From assembly GCF_036038375.1 (NCBI RefSeq), contig NZ_CP107935.1, forward strand, positions 3,906,001 to 3,970,000: 64,000 nt of DNA, in the 5' to 3' direction. The position numbers were made by a program, and so were the translations under genes. Shown piece after piece: positions 35,534-46,187 of this stretch. Positions within the stretch are counted from its first letter, which is position 1. Each line of letters opens with the position of its first letter. This stretch comes from Streptomyces sp. NBC_00414 (lineage in GTDB: Bacteria > Actinomycetota > Actinomycetes > Streptomycetales > Streptomycetaceae). The notes under the pieces were generated by a model. It ran no database searches, was not told where the DNA came from, and was given only the letters and a program-made list of their open reading frames with translations.

Positions 35534-36541
35534 TCACTCGGCCGAGGGGGTGGTTCCCGTGCGCTCGGCCACCAGGGCCGCCGCCTCCGCGCGCAGGTCG
35601 CGGCGCAGCTCCTTGGGCAGGGAGAACGTGATGGACTCCTCGGCGGTCTTCACCGTCTCCACGTCCCCGTAGCCGCGCTCGGCCAGCCACTCCAGAACGC
35701 CGTCCACCAACACGTCCGGGACCGAGGCGCCGGAGGTCAGGCCGACCGTGGTGACGCCCTCCAGCCAGGCCTCGTCGATCTCCGAGGCGAAGTCCACCAG
35801 GTGCGCGGCGGAGGCGCCGGCGTCCAGGGCGACCTCGACCATCCGGATCGAGTTCGAGGAGTTCTTCGAACCCACCACGATCACCAGCTGAGCGTCCTCG
35901 GCGAGCTTCTTCACCGCGATCTGACGGTTCTGCGTGGCGTAGCAGATGTCGTCGCTCGGCGGGGAGACGAGCTGCGGGAACTTCTCCTTGAGGGCGTCCA
36001 CCGTCTCCATGGTCTCGTCTACCGACAGCGTGGTCTGGGAGAGCCAGACGACCTTGGACGGGTCCCGGACCTCGACCTTGGCGACGTCCTCGGGGCCGTC
36101 GACCAGTGTGATGTGGTCGGGTGCCTCACCGGACGTGCCGATGACCTCCTCGTGGCCCTCGTGGCCGATCAGGAGGATGTCGTAGTCGTCGTTCGCGAAC
36201 CGGACGGCTTCCTTGTGGACCTTGGTGACCAGCGGGCACGTCGCGTCGATGGTGGCGAGCTTGCCGGCCGCGGCCTCGTCGTGGACGACGGGGGCGACGC
36301 CGTGCGCGGAGAACATGACGATGGCCCCCTCGGGGACCTCCGCGGTCCGCTCGACGAAGATCGCGCCCTTCTTCTCCAGGGTCTTCACGACGTACTTGTT
36401 GTGGACGATCTCGTGGCGGACGTAGATCGGGGCCCCGTACTGCTCCAGGGCTTTCTCGACGGCGATCACGGCACGGTCGACACCCGCGCAGTAGCCACGG
36501 GGGGCGGCGAGGAGGACACGGCGGCCAGTCGAAGCAGTCAT
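35534..36541 (-). CDS. ispH: 4-hydroxy-3-methylbut-2-enyl diphosphate reductase
   Basis: Last enzyme of the non-mevalonate isoprenoid pathway, 335 aa, making IPP and DMAPP with an iron-sulfur cluster. The three cluster cysteines are Cys18 (PRGYCAGV), Cys102 (DATCPLV) and Cys200 (DDICYATQ). I start at the ATG at 36541 because a TACGAT hexamer lies 7 nt upstream and a TTGACC box before that, giving a leaderless promoter. An ATG three codons earlier lies inside that hexamer. Confidence 0.95.
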   Translation of the reverse strand: MTASTGRRVLLAAPRGYCAGVDRAVIAVEKALEQYGAPIYVRHEIVHNKYVVKTLEKKGAIFVERTAEVPEGAIVMFSAHGVAPVVHDEAAAGKLATIDATCPLVTKVHKEAVRFANDDYDILLIGHEGHEEVIGTSGEAPDHITLVDGPEDVAKVEVRDPSKVVWLSQTTLSVDETMETVDALKEKFPQLVSPPSDDICYATQNRQIAVKKLAEDAQLVIVVGSKNSSNSIRMVEVALDAGASAAHLVDFASEIDEAWLEGVTTVGLTSGASVPDVLVDGVLEWLAERGYGDVETVKTAEESITFSLPKELRRDLRAEAAALVAERTGTTPSAE

Positions 36542-36548
36542 GCGTCCC

Positions 36549-36575
36549 ATCGTAAGGCCGCGCCCGACAGGTCAA
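36549..36575 (-). promoter_or_regulatory. Promoter of ispH, leaderless
   Basis: TTGACC (36570-36575), a 15-bp spacer and TACGAT (36549-36554), with transcription predicted to start at or just before the ATG. The spacer is a little short. Confidence 0.5.
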
Positions 36576-36655
36576 AGATCGCGTCCGCGGGGAGACTGGT
36601 CGGGGGCCGGGGAGCTGAGCGGGGGCGGGCGCGTCACGACTCTCGGGAGGCATGG

Positions 36656-38020
36656 ATGTCCGGCACGGATTCACCGGCCCGCGCGGCCGACGGCGAGCAG
36701 GGGCTGCGGCGCAGCCTCGGCTTCCGTGACCTGGTCGTCTACGGGCTGCTGTTCATCGCCCCCATGGCGCCGGTCGGTGTCTACGGGACCCTCGACGCCA
36801 GGTCGCACGGGGCGGTCGCGCTGGTCTACGTCGTCGCCACGGTCGCGATGGCGTTCACCGCGTTCAGCTACGCGCAGATGGTGCGGGTGGTCCCCCAGGC
36901 CGGTTCGGTGTTCGCCTACGCGCGCGCGGGGCTCGGCAAGGAGGCCGGGTTCATCGCCGGGTGGATGGCGATGCTGGACTACCTCCTCATCCCGGCGGTG
37001 GCGTACCTCTTCTCCGGGATCGCGATGAACTCCCTGGTCCCGGGCGTCTCGCGGTGGGTGTGGACGGCGCTCGCGGTCGTCGTGACGACGCTGCTGAACC
37101 TGTGGGGGGTACGGGCCGCCGCGCGCGTCGGTTTCCTGGTGCTGGCGATGGAGATCGTGGTCCTCCTTGTCTTCTTCGTGTCGGCGATCGTGGTCCTCGC
37201 GCGCGACGGGGCGCAGCGGGGGTGGCTGTCGCCGTTCTCCGGAGACGGGTCGCAGGGGGCGTTCGCGCTGTCCGCGGTCCTCGGAGCGGTGTCGATCGCG
37301 GTGCTGTCGTACCTCGGTTTCGACGCGATCGCCTCCTTCGCGGAGGAGGTCACCGGCAGTTCGGAGAAGGTCGCGAGGGCGGTGCTGTTCTGTCTCGCCC
37401 TCGCCGGTGTGCTGTTCATCGCGCAGACGTACCTCATCGCCCTTCTGGAGCCGATGTCGTCGGCGCAGCTCGCCGACGATCCGGTCCGGCAGGGGTCGGC
37501 CTTCTACGACGCCGTGGACGCCTCGGTCGGTACGTGGCTGCACGACCTGGTGGCCGTGAGCAAGGCGATCGGGGCGGCGTTCGCGGCGCTGGCCGGGCAG
37601 GCGGCGGCGGGACGGCTGCTGTTCGCGATGTCCCGGGACAGGCGGCTGCCGCGGGTCCTGTCGAGGACGGACTCCGGGGTGCCGCGTGCCGCTCTGCTCT
37701 GCGCGGCCGTCATCACGCTGGTCGCGGCGGTGTGGGCCGCGCGGCGCGACGACGGGATGGACCACCTGGTGTCTGTGGTCGACGTCGGCGCGCTGACCGC
37801 CTTCACACTGCTGCACGCGAGCGTGGTGGGGTGGTTCGCCGTGCGGCGGCGGGGCGGGGCGGTCGTGTGGTGGCGGCATGTGCTGGTGCCGGTCGTCGGG
37901 GCGGCGATCACCGTCCTGGTGATCTTCGAGGCGTCGGGGGCGGCGCAGGTGGTGGGGGCGGTGTGGTTCGTGGCGGGGGTCGCGGTGCTGATGGCCCAGC
38001 GGACCCCTGCGGGTGCCTGA
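36656..38020 (+). CDS. APC-family amino acid permease
   Basis: Membrane transporter of 454 aa with about 12 helices. The first helix carries the APC pattern FRDLVVYGLLFIAPMAPVGV with an unwound glycine/proline region. The FDAIASFAEEV segment in the sixth helix is typical of the YfnA/AAT-like branch. GGGAGG lies 5 nt before the ATG. It is divergent from ispH. Substrate unknown; small amino acids or amines are usual for this group. Confidence 0.88.
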   Translation: MSGTDSPARAADGEQGLRRSLGFRDLVVYGLLFIAPMAPVGVYGTLDARSHGAVALVYVVATVAMAFTAFSYAQMVRVVPQAGSVFAYARAGLGKEAGFIAGWMAMLDYLLIPAVAYLFSGIAMNSLVPGVSRWVWTALAVVVTTLLNLWGVRAAARVGFLVLAMEIVVLLVFFVSAIVVLARDGAQRGWLSPFSGDGSQGAFALSAVLGAVSIAVLSYLGFDAIASFAEEVTGSSEKVARAVLFCLALAGVLFIAQTYLIALLEPMSSAQLADDPVRQGSAFYDAVDASVGTWLHDLVAVSKAIGAAFAALAGQAAAGRLLFAMSRDRRLPRVLSRTDSGVPRAALLCAAVITLVAAVWAARRDDGMDHLVSVVDVGALTAFTLLHASVVGWFAVRRRGGAVVWWRHVLVPVVGAAITVLVIFEASGAAQVVGAVWFVAGVAVLMAQRTPAGA

Positions 38021-38063
38021 ACTCGTGTGCATCCCCACCCCCGGGGCTCCGCCCCGGCCCCCA

Positions 38064-38368
38064 CCGGACGTCCGAGCGCCTCGCTCGGGAGCACCCCGGC
38101 CCCCGCCGGGACGGCCGAGCATCTGGGTCGGCTGCGGCCCGGCCCCCGTGCCGGGACGGCTGAGCGTCTGGGCCGGGCACGCCCCGAACCCCGCCGGAAC
38201 GGCCGAGCGCCTGGGTCGGCTGTGGCCCGGCCCCCGTGCCGAACAGCTGAGCGTCTTAGCCGGGGCGCGCCCCGACCCCGCCGGAACGGCCGAGCGTCTC
38301 AGTCGGGCGCGCCCCGGCCCCCCGCCAGAACGGCCGAGCGCGTTGGCCGGCTGCAGGCCGGTGGGGGG
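38064..38368. repeat. Minisatellite, seven 41-45-bp units
   Basis: Degenerate direct repeats each beginning CCGGRACGGCYGAGCGYCT and ending in a CCCCG-rich stretch; boundaries near 38106, 38151, 38194, 38239, 38281 and 38325. Alternate units are more similar (for example the 38106 and 38194 units), indicating a higher-order dimeric repeat. Confidence 0.85.
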
Positions 38369-38369
38369 C

Positions 38370-38540
38370 TGATCGCGCAGTTCCCCGCGCCCCTGACGGG
38401 GCACGCCCACCTTTAGGGGCGCGGGGAACGGCGCAGTCTTTTCGCCTTTCAGGGGCGCGGGGAACGGCGCAGCCTTTTCGCCCTTCAGGGGCGCGGGGAA
38501 CGGCGCAGTCTTTTAGGGGCGCGAGGAACTGCGCGGCCGG
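38370..38540. repeat. Family B repeat cluster (five copies, one inverted)
   Basis: One inverted copy (GCGCAGTTCCCCGCGCCCCT near 38376), then four direct copies starting near 38416, 38453, 38488 and 38515, separated by short CTTTTCGCC-type spacers. Confidence 0.85.
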
Positions 38541-38597
38541 CCCCCACCGGCCCGCACCCGGCCAAGGAAGACAACCGACCCTGTCGGAGCCGCCCGC

Positions 38598-38603
38598 TAG
38601 GCT
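38598..38603 (+). promoter_or_regulatory. Leaderless -10 hexamer of xseA
   Basis: TAGGCT, then CACCGC, then the ATG at 38610. No ribosome site. Confidence 0.45.
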
Positions 38604-38609
38604 CACCGC

Positions 38610-39854
38610 ATGGCTCTCAACACGTCCGCCGACACCCCCCTCCCCGTCGGCGAGGTGTCGCGGCTCATCGGGGGATGGATCGACCGGCTCGGCGCGGTGT
38701 GGGTCGAGGGACAGATCACCCAGCTGTCCCGCCGCCCGGGCGCCGGCGTCGTCTTCCTGACGCTGCGCGACCCGTCGCACGACATCTCCGTGGGAGTGAC
38801 CTGCTACCGGCAGGTGTTCGACGCCGTCGCCGACGTGGTGAGCGAGGGCGCCCGCGTCGTCGTCCACGCGAAGCCCGAGTGGTACGCACCGCGCGGGCAG
38901 CTGTCGCTCCGGGCCGTCGAGATCAAGCCGGTGGGCGTCGGCGAACTGCTCGCCCGGCTGGAGCGGCTGAAGAAGTCCCTCGCCGCGGAAGGCCTGTTCG
39001 CCGCCGACCGCAAGAAGCCGCTTCCGTTCCTGCCCCAGCTCGTCGGTCTGGTCACCGGTCGCGCCTCCGCCGCCGAGCGTGACGTCCTGGAGAACGCGCG
39101 CCACCGCTGGCCGGCCGTCCGCTTCGAGGTGCGCAACGTCGCCGTGCAGGGCGTCCACGCCGTTCCGCAGGTCGTCCAGGCGGTGAAGGAGCTGGACGCC
39201 CTCGATGACGTCGACGTGATCATCGTGGCGCGCGGCGGCGGCAGCGTGGAGGACCTGCTCCCGTTCTCGGACGAGCAGCTCGTACGGACGGTCGCGGCCT
39301 GTCGTACGCCTGTCGTCTCGGCCATCGGTCACGAGCCCGACAACCCGCTCCTGGACCACGTGGCCGACCTGCGCGCCTCCACCCCGACCGACGCCGCGAA
39401 GAAGGTCGTGCCGGACGTCGGCGAGGAGTACGAGCGCGTCCGGTTCCTGCGGGACCGTGCCCGCCGGTGCGTCGGGAACTTCATCGAGCGCGAGGAGCGG
39501 GGCCTCGCGCAGGCGCTGGCCCGCCCCTCGATAGAGGATCCGCACCGGATGGTGGACGAGCGGGCCGACCACGTCGCCGCGCTCCTGGACCGCGGCCGTC
39601 GCACGCTCGGCCATCTCCTCGACCGGGCCGGCTCGGAGCTGACCCACACGCACGCGCGCGTGGTGGCCCTCTCCCCCGCCGCGACCCTCAAGCGGGGTTA
39701 CGCGGTCCTGCAGAAGCCCGACGGCCACGCCGTCCGGTCCCCGGACGAGGTGACGGCGGACGAGCCCCTGCGGGCGCGGGTCTCCGAGGGCGAGTTCACG
39801 GTCCGGGTCGCACAGGTGGAACAGGCCGAACAGGCCGAACGGGTCGACGGCTGA
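38610..39854 (+). CDS. xseA: Exodeoxyribonuclease VII large subunit
   Basis: Catalytic subunit of 414 aa of the single-strand-specific exonuclease. An N-terminal OB-fold ([20 protein letters not shown]) is followed by the catalytic domain with [30 protein letters not shown] and [26 protein letters not shown], then a coiled C-terminal region. It is followed 40 bp later by xseB. No ribosome site; appears leaderless. Confidence 0.95.
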   Translation: MALNTSADTPLPVGEVSRLIGGWIDRLGAVWVEGQITQLSRRPGAGVVFLTLRDPSHDISVGVTCYRQVFDAVADVVSEGARVVVHAKPEWYAPRGQLSLRAVEIKPVGVGELLARLERLKKSLAAEGLFAADRKKPLPFLPQLVGLVTGRASAAERDVLENARHRWPAVRFEVRNVAVQGVHAVPQVVQAVKELDALDDVDVIIVARGGGSVEDLLPFSDEQLVRTVAACRTPVVSAIGHEPDNPLLDHVADLRASTPTDAAKKVVPDVGEEYERVRFLRDRARRCVGNFIEREERGLAQALARPSIEDPHRMVDERADHVAALLDRGRRTLGHLLDRAGSELTHTHARVVALSPAATLKRGYAVLQKPDGHAVRSPDEVTADEPLRARVSEGEFTVRVAQVEQAEQAERVDG

Positions 39855-39866
39855 GGCAGGACTCGA

Positions 39867-39890
39867 TGTCCGAGGCAGGATCTAGGGTGG
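39867..39890 (+). promoter_or_regulatory. xseB promoter motif shared with fumarase upstream region
   Basis: TGTCCGAGGCAGG followed by ATC and TAGGGT (39883-39888), 6 nt before the xseB ATG. A 21-of-24 match occurs upstream of the class I fumarase at 44215-44238. GAGGCAGGA is also duplicated at 39853-39861. Confidence 0.5.
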
Positions 39891-39894
39891 GCGC

Positions 39895-40155
39895 ATGACC
39901 AGCGTGACCAGCAAGACGGACGAGGCTCTGGGGTACGAGCAGGCGCGGGACGAACTCATCGAGGTCGTCCGGCGCCTTGAGGCGGGCGGTACGACGCTCG
40001 AGGAGTCGCTCGCCCTGTGGGAGCGCGGCGAGGAGCTGGCGAAGGTGTGCCGGCGGTGGCTCGACGGCGCCCGCGCCCGCCTGGACGCGGCGCTGGCGGA
40101 GGAGGAGAACGACGACAACGACGACTCGGCCGCGGCGGACGCCGACTCCCGGTAG
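39895..40155 (+). CDS. xseB: Exodeoxyribonuclease VII small subunit
   Basis: Small subunit of 86 aa that binds the large subunit's coiled region. The conserved helical hairpin ([36 protein letters not shown]) is complete, followed by an acidic low-complexity tail. It is 40 bp after xseA. A leaderless start is likely, although AGGGTGGG could also act as a weak ribosome site. Confidence 0.95.
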   Translation: MTSVTSKTDEALGYEQARDELIEVVRRLEAGGTTLEESLALWERGEELAKVCRRWLDGARARLDAALAEEENDDNDDSAAADADSR

Positions 40156-40252
40156 ACCGGGGCGGCGCAGGGCCGAGGGCGCTCGGTCCCCTCGCTCCGA
40201 GGTGAATGGTCTGGCCATGTATCTGTGAAGCGGATCACTCTGGTCCACTTTT

Positions 40253-40268
40253 GGTTGAAGCTTAAACC
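40253..40268. promoter_or_regulatory. Near-perfect 16-bp palindrome GGTTGAAGCTTAAACC
   Basis: Palindrome with a single mismatched pair in an AT-rich island about 90 bp upstream of the nitroreductase gene. TTGAA/TTTAA arms around AGCT are typical of MarR-family operators, so this is a candidate regulator site. Regulator not encoded nearby. Confidence 0.5.
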
Positions 40269-40358
40269 TAATCGGCGTACGGTCGGCCGTGTCAGCCGAT
40301 CCCTCACAGGAGTTGATCCCCACGGGATCCGACGCACGCTCCGAAAAGGTTTTTCCTC

Positions 40359-40949
40359 ATGTCTCTCGTTCTTGACCCCGCCGCCCAGGACCTGCTGTTC
40401 CGCGAGGCCCGCACCGCCAACGCCTTCACCGACGAGCCGGTGACCGACGAGCAGGTGCAGGCGATCTACGACCTGGTCAAGTACGGCCCGACCGCCTTCA
40501 ACCAGTCGCCGCTGCGCATCACCCTGGTCCGCTCCGCCGAGGCCCGCGAGCGCCTCGTGCAGCACATGGCCGAGGGCAACCGGCCGAAGACGGCCACCGC
40601 GCCGCTCGTCGCGATCCTCTCCGCGGACAACGAGTTCCACGACGAGCTGCCGCAGCTCTTCCCGCACTTCCCGCAGGCCAAGGACGTCTTCTTCGCCGAG
40701 CGCCCGGCCCGTGAGGGTGCCGCCGCGCTCAACGCCGCGCTGCAGGCCGCGTACTTCATCATCGGTGTCCGGGCCGCCGGCCTGGCCGCCGGCCCGATGA
40801 CGGGCTTCGACTTCGCGGGCGTCCAGAAGGAGTTCCTCGACGGTGACCACACCCCGCTGATGGTCGTCAACATCGGCAGGCCCGCCGAGGACGCCTGGTT
40901 CCCGCGCTCCCCCCGCCTTGCGGCCGACCAGGTCATCACGACGGTCTGA
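40359..40949 (+). CDS. Nitroreductase family protein (malonic semialdehyde reductase-like)
   Basis: FMN-dependent oxidoreductase of 196 aa in the RutE/HadB branch. The flavin-binding N-terminal region (FTDEPVTDEQVQAIYDL then KYGPTAFNQSPLR), central AAALNAALQAAYFIIGVRAAGLAAGPM and C-terminal RPRLAADQVI-like pattern fit. Members reduce malonic semialdehyde in pyrimidine breakdown or detoxify quinones and nitro compounds; no rut genes are adjacent. A possible MarR-type operator lies upstream. A strong hairpin follows. Confidence 0.88.
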   Translation: MSLVLDPAAQDLLFREARTANAFTDEPVTDEQVQAIYDLVKYGPTAFNQSPLRITLVRSAEARERLVQHMAEGNRPKTATAPLVAILSADNEFHDELPQLFPHFPQAKDVFFAERPAREGAAALNAALQAAYFIIGVRAAGLAAGPMTGFDFAGVQKEFLDGDHTPLMVVNIGRPAEDAWFPRSPRLAADQVITTV

Positions 40950-40974
40950 CCCGGCCCGCCCCGGCAGGACCGAA

Positions 40975-41021
40975 GGACGTGCGAGAGGCCCCCGGCACTG
41001 CCGGGGGCCTCTCGCACGTCC
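40975..41021. terminator. Strong bidirectional terminator
   Basis: Arms at 40975-40997 and 40999-41021 are perfect complements (23 bp, effective stem about 21 with a CACTG-type loop). It lies between the convergent nitroreductase and DUF4245 genes. Confidence 0.8.
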
Positions 41022-41066
41022 TGTCGACCGGGAAGCGGCGCTCAGGAGCGCGTCACCCAGGAACGC

Positions 41067-41585
41067 TCAGGACGTCCTGAGCGATTGCGCCATCTTCGTC
41101 AGCTGCGCGAACGACGCCGTGCCGGTGACCACGGTCGTGGAGTTCTTCTCCCGGAGCACCAGGGCGTCGTACTTCGCGCCCTTGTACCGCTTCCAGGACT
41201 TCTCGCCGATGCGCTGGGTGACGTTCGTCTCCTCGGCGCCCTGGCTGGTGTCGTCGATGAACGTGCCGGGCTTCTGAGTGGACTGCTCGATCGCCACGTA
41301 CTCCCCGTCGGGGTCGTGGAAACCGAGGTGCCACGCGTCGAAGTCGTCTCCCCGGAACCTCACCGAGGTCGCCTTCCAGTCCGCGGACAGACCCTCGGGC
41401 GCCGCCACCGGATACGTGGCCGCGCGACGTGCCGTGAGGAGCTCCACGCGGTAGTCGACCCGTTCGAGAGGGGGCTCCGAGTCGTCATTGGGGATGAACA
41501 CGTAGATGAAGCCCACGACGATGCCGATCAGGCCCAGCGACAACACCATGTCCCGGACCGTCTGCTTGCCTTTCATACCTGCCAC
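41067..41585 (-). CDS. DUF4245 domain membrane-anchored protein
   Basis: Protein of 172 aa with a short cytoplasmic N-terminus, one membrane helix (about 13-31, [19 protein letters not shown]) and an extracytoplasmic DUF4245 domain ([35 protein letters not shown]). Family is actinobacterial and uncharacterised. Divergent from glpX, a pairing I recall as conserved in Streptomyces. The GTG start at 41585 has GGGG very close; the ATG three codons later is the alternative. Confidence 0.85.
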   Translation of the reverse strand: MAGMKGKQTVRDMVLSLGLIGIVVGFIYVFIPNDDSEPPLERVDYRVELLTARRAATYPVAAPEGLSADWKATSVRFRGDDFDAWHLGFHDPDGEYVAIEQSTQKPGTFIDDTSQGAEETNVTQRIGEKSWKRYKGAKYDALVLREKNSTTVVTGTASFAQLTKMAQSLRTS

Positions 41586-41710
41586 GACCCCATCGTCGCA
41601 GGTGTACTGGTCCGCTCATCCGTGGGGCCCCCTGCTCATTTTGTCGGACTGAGGATAGAGTCGGCCCGAACCCTCATCCGGCCGTCGCCGTATCAGAAAG
41701 GTGCGCTCCG

Positions 41711-42742
41711 ATGACCGAGCATCACTTGCCCTCCGAACTCGTGGTCCCCCCGGAGGCTCCCGACCGCAACCTCGCGCTTGAGCTCGTGCGGGTCACCGAG
41801 GCCGCCGCGATGGCCGCGGGCCGCTGGGTCGGCCGCGGCGACAAGAACGGCGCCGACGGCGCCGCCGTGCGGGCCATGCGGACCCTCGTCTCCACCGTCT
41901 CGATGAACGGCGTCGTCGTCATCGGGGAGGGCGAGAAGGACGAGGCCCCGATGCTCTTCAACGGGGAACGCGTCGGGGACGGGACCGGACCCGAGTGCGA
42001 CATCGCCGTCGACCCCATCGACGGGACGACGCTCGCCGCGAAGGGCATGACCAACGCGATCGCGGTGCTGGCCGCCGCCGACCGCGGCACCATGTTCGAC
42101 CCGTCCGCGGTCTTCTACATGGACAAGCTGGTCACCGGCCCCGAGGCCGCCGACTACGTCGACATCAACGCCCCCGTGTCCGTGAACATCCGCCGGGTCG
42201 CCAAGGCCAAGCGCGTCACGCCCGAGGACGTCACGGTCGTCATCCTCGACCGGCCGCGCCACGACGGCATCATCAAGGAGATCCGGGAGACCGGCGCGCG
42301 CATCAAGCTCATCTCCGACGGTGACGTCGCGGGCTCGATCCTGGCGCTGCGCGAGGGCACGGGCATCGACCTGCTGCTCGGCATCGGCGGTACACCCGAG
42401 GGCATCATCTCGGCCTGTGCCGTGAAGTGCCTCGGCGGCACCCTCCAGGGCAAGTTGTGGCCCAAGGACGACGAGGAGCGGGCGCGCGCGGTCGACGCGG
42501 GGCACGACCTGGACCGCGTGCTGCTCACCGACGACCTGGTCTCCGGCGAGAACGTCTTCTTCGTGGCCACCGGGATCACCGACGGCGAGTTGCTGCGGGG
42601 AGTGCGGTACCGGCCCGAGACCGCTACGACCGACTCGATCGTGATGCGGTCCAAGTCGGGGACGGTGCGGCAGATCAACTCCGAGCACCGGCTGGCGAAG
42701 CTGCGGGCGTACAGCGCGATCGACTTCGACCGGGCGAAGTAG
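41711..42742 (+). CDS. glpX: Fructose-1,6-bisphosphatase class II
   Basis: Gluconeogenic phosphatase of 343 aa. Metal-binding motifs [11 protein letters not shown] and [26 protein letters not shown] near the middle and the C-terminal domain are all present. It is the main FBPase class of actinobacteria, which usually lack class I. An AAAGG site lies 8 nt before the ATG. A hairpin terminator shared with the opposing wbl gene follows. Confidence 0.95.
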   Translation: MTEHHLPSELVVPPEAPDRNLALELVRVTEAAAMAAGRWVGRGDKNGADGAAVRAMRTLVSTVSMNGVVVIGEGEKDEAPMLFNGERVGDGTGPECDIAVDPIDGTTLAAKGMTNAIAVLAAADRGTMFDPSAVFYMDKLVTGPEAADYVDINAPVSVNIRRVAKAKRVTPEDVTVVILDRPRHDGIIKEIRETGARIKLISDGDVAGSILALREGTGIDLLLGIGGTPEGIISACAVKCLGGTLQGKLWPKDDEERARAVDAGHDLDRVLLTDDLVSGENVFFVATGITDGELLRGVRYRPETATTDSIVMRSKSGTVRQINSEHRLAKLRAYSAIDFDRAK

Positions 42743-42794
42743 CTCCGCCGGTCGAACCGTTGCCGCGGGCCGTTGCCGGCTGCGGGGCCGCCGT

Positions 42795-42845
42795 GGCACA
42801 CCGATGGGGCGTCCCTTGTGCGGAGGGGCGCCCCATCGGTGTGCC
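42795..42845. terminator. Bidirectional terminator between glpX and wbl gene
   Basis: Arms of 21 nt (42795-42815 and 42825-42845) pair with one G-T wobble around a 9-nt loop. It lies in the convergent gap, 5 bp before the wbl stop. Confidence 0.8.
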
Positions 42846-42850
42846 AGGCC

Positions 42851-43228
42851 CTAGCCGGCCGCGGCTATCGTCCCCGAGGTGTGGGCCGCCTTCTGGAGGT
42901 CGAGGTCACGGCGCCGGCGCCGGGCCAGGACCACACGGCGCTCGGCGGCGGTGAGGCCGCCCCAGACGCCGTACGGCTCGGGTTGCAGCAGTGCGTGTTC
43001 CCGGCACTCGATCATCACCGGACAGCGCGCGCAGACCCGCTTCGCCGCTTCCTCGCGGGACAGCCGGGCCGCTGTGGGTTCTTTCGAGGGTGCGAAGAAC
43101 AGCCCGGCCTCGTCGCGGCGGCACACGGCCTCCGTGTGCCAGGGGGCGTCCTGATCCCTCTCACGCACCGGCACCGGCTGGGGCGGAACGGCAGCGACCT
43201 GCAGGGACTGATGCGGCGGATGCAGCAC
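42851..43228 (-). CDS. wblI: WhiB-family iron-sulfur transcription regulator
   Basis: Wbl protein of 125 aa. Four cluster cysteines are at 36, 66, 69 and 75 (spacing C-x29-C-x2-C-x5-C), followed by the GVWGG turn at 87-91 and a basic C-terminus (RRVVLARRRRRDLDL) for DNA contact. Its long N-terminus with a Pro-rich lead is unlike WblE/WhiB. The GTG start has AGGAG 6 nt upstream. Position next to glpX fits wblI of S. coelicolor (from memory). Targets unknown; Wbl proteins usually act with the housekeeping sigma factor. Confidence 0.9.
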   Translation of the reverse strand: MLHPPHQSLQVAAVPPQPVPVRERDQDAPWHTEAVCRRDEAGLFFAPSKEPTAARLSREEAAKRVCARCPVMIECREHALLQPEPYGVWGGLTAAERRVVLARRRRRDLDLQKAAHTSGTIAAAG

Positions 43229-43390
43229 GGTCTACTCCTGACGACGGCTTCGCGAGCGAGAGACGATGCAGCAAGGCCTACCCGCTGTGCGCGCGCCTAT
43301 GCACTCAGTTCGCAAGCGCGGGAGATCCCGTCCGGCACTCGACCGCCGCTCCTGGACCGCGGCCTTCCGGTAGCCGGCGATTCGCGACCG

Positions 43391-44110
43391 TCAATGCCCG
43401 AGATGTTTGCGCAACCGGGCGTTCACCTTGTCGCTGACGCGGTCGAGGATGTCCTCGATCAGCTTGCCCCGCTTGGGTTTCGCCTCGATGCTCCCCAGCA
43501 CGGCCAGTCCGTCCACGTAGACCACGGGAGCGTCCTGCTCTCCCGAATCCAGCGTGTCCACCTCGAAACTGCCGAGGACTCCGCCACCGCTGCCGCGCAG
43601 CGACACGTTCTCCGGGACGCGGATCTCGACGCTGCCGAAGACCGAGATCGCCTTGATCACGACCTGCTGGTGCTCGAAGAGCGCCTCGCTGAGGTCTATC
43701 TCCACGCTGCCGAAGATCGCGTACGCGTGCGTGCGGCGGCCCACGCGCCAGCGGCCTCTGCGCACGGCCGCGCTGAACACCGCCACCACGTTCTCGTCGG
43801 CCACCGGGGGGATCGCGCCCGGGGCGGGGCGGTTGGGGGCTGCCGTGAACGCGGTCGACGGGCCGGTGCGGTGGGCCGCGGGCAGGTCCCGCACCAGCGG
43901 TTCCAGCTCGCCCACGGTCTTCGCGCGGAAGACCTCCTCGACCCGCTCCGCGTGCTCCTCCGCGGTGAGGCGGCCCTCGGCGTGAGCATCGCGCAGCATG
44001 TCCGCGATCCGGTCGCGGTCCGCGTCCGAGGCCCGCAGGTCCGTGTGCTTCCTCACGTCGGGCTCGGTGCGCTTCCGAAGGTCGGGCTCGGTGTGCTTCT
44101 GAAGGTCCAC
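43391..44110 (-). CDS. DUF1707/DUF2154-type membrane-stress-like protein
   Basis: Soluble protein of 239 aa with no membrane helix. A short N-terminal run repeats (K/R)xTEPDxRK, then a DUF1707 domain (26-75, LRASDADRDRIADMLRDAH, AEGRLTAEEHAERVEEVF) leads through a Pro/Ala linker to a beta-helical LiaF/DUF2154-type domain with AIFGSVEIDL, SVFGSVEIRVP and VLGSIEAKP repeats. LiaF relatives regulate envelope-stress systems, but no LiaRS pair is adjacent. TACGCT lies 6 nt before the GTG without a ribosome site. It precedes fumA divergently. Confidence 0.85.
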   Translation of the reverse strand: MDLQKHTEPDLRKRTEPDVRKHTDLRASDADRDRIADMLRDAHAEGRLTAEEHAERVEEVFRAKTVGELEPLVRDLPAAHRTGPSTAFTAAPNRPAPGAIPPVADENVVAVFSAAVRRGRWRVGRRTHAYAIFGSVEIDLSEALFEHQQVVIKAISVFGSVEIRVPENVSLRGSGGGVLGSFEVDTLDSGEQDAPVVYVDGLAVLGSIEAKPKRGKLIEDILDRVSDKVNARLRKHLGH

Positions 44111-44116
44111 GGCAGC

Positions 44117-44142
44117 AGCGTACCCAAACGCGATAGATCGCG
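44117..44142 (-). promoter_or_regulatory. Leaderless -10 and palindrome upstream of the DUF1707 gene
   Basis: TACGCT (44117-44122), then 6 nt and the GTG. Immediately upstream is the inverted repeat CGCGAT-AG-ATCGCG (44129-44142), lying where a spacer/-35 region would be; a repressor bound here would block the promoter. Confidence 0.45.
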
Positions 44143-44214
44143 ACTAGAGGGTGTGGACGGCGGGTGTGGACAGCGAGTGCGGAAGACGAACTGAGCCTTA
44201 CCTCACAAGCCCGG

Positions 44215-44238
44215 TGTCCGAGGCAGGTTCTACGCTGG
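44215..44238 (+). promoter_or_regulatory. Predicted promoter of the class I fumarase gene
   Basis: TGTCCGAGGCAGGTTC followed by TACGCT (44231-44236). It matches 21 of 24 bases with the element before xseB. Expected transcript start near 44243 gives a leader of about 48 nt with an AAGGA site before the ATG. Confidence 0.45.
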
Positions 44239-44290
44239 TGGCGCCGCCAACGGAGGCCGGCCGCTGTCTGTCGATGAAGGATTTGGCGAG

Positions 44291-45955
<1,665 letters not shown>

Positions 45956-45956
45956 G

Positions 45957-46178
45957 GTTTTTCGCCCCCGCCGCCCCTACCCTCCCCCAGTCTCGGCTTC
46001 GCTCGACCGGGGGGACCCCCATCGTCACTGCATGGGGGCTGCGCCCTCTCGCCCCCGTTGTCCTCAAACGCCGGACGGACTGAATACGTTTCAGCCCGTC
46101 CGGCGTTTGAGGACCGGGGGTTCGGGGGCGGCGCCCCCGAGGCAGTGGACGGGAATGGGTAGGGGCGGCGGGGGCGAT
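45957..46178. repeat. Family A palindromic element, copy 3
   Basis: About 220-bp copy filling the gap between the two fumarases. Ends CGCCCCCGCCGCCCCTACCC and inverse; internal arms AACGCCGGACGGACTGAA and its complement separated by a few bases. The distal end stops 10 bp before the fumC start codon. Confidence 0.85.
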
Positions 46179-46187
46179 ATACCTCGT

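Larger units (their letters stand above)
38021..38609. other. Repeat-filled intergenic region
   Basis: This 589-bp gap has no gene. It holds a minisatellite (38064-38368), five family B copies (38370-38540) and the leaderless promoter of xseA, all listed separately. Confidence 0.7.

Noticed and set aside
38064-38540. CRISPR or integron array
   Set aside because: Units are contiguous and degenerate with no unique spacers, no cas genes and no integrase.
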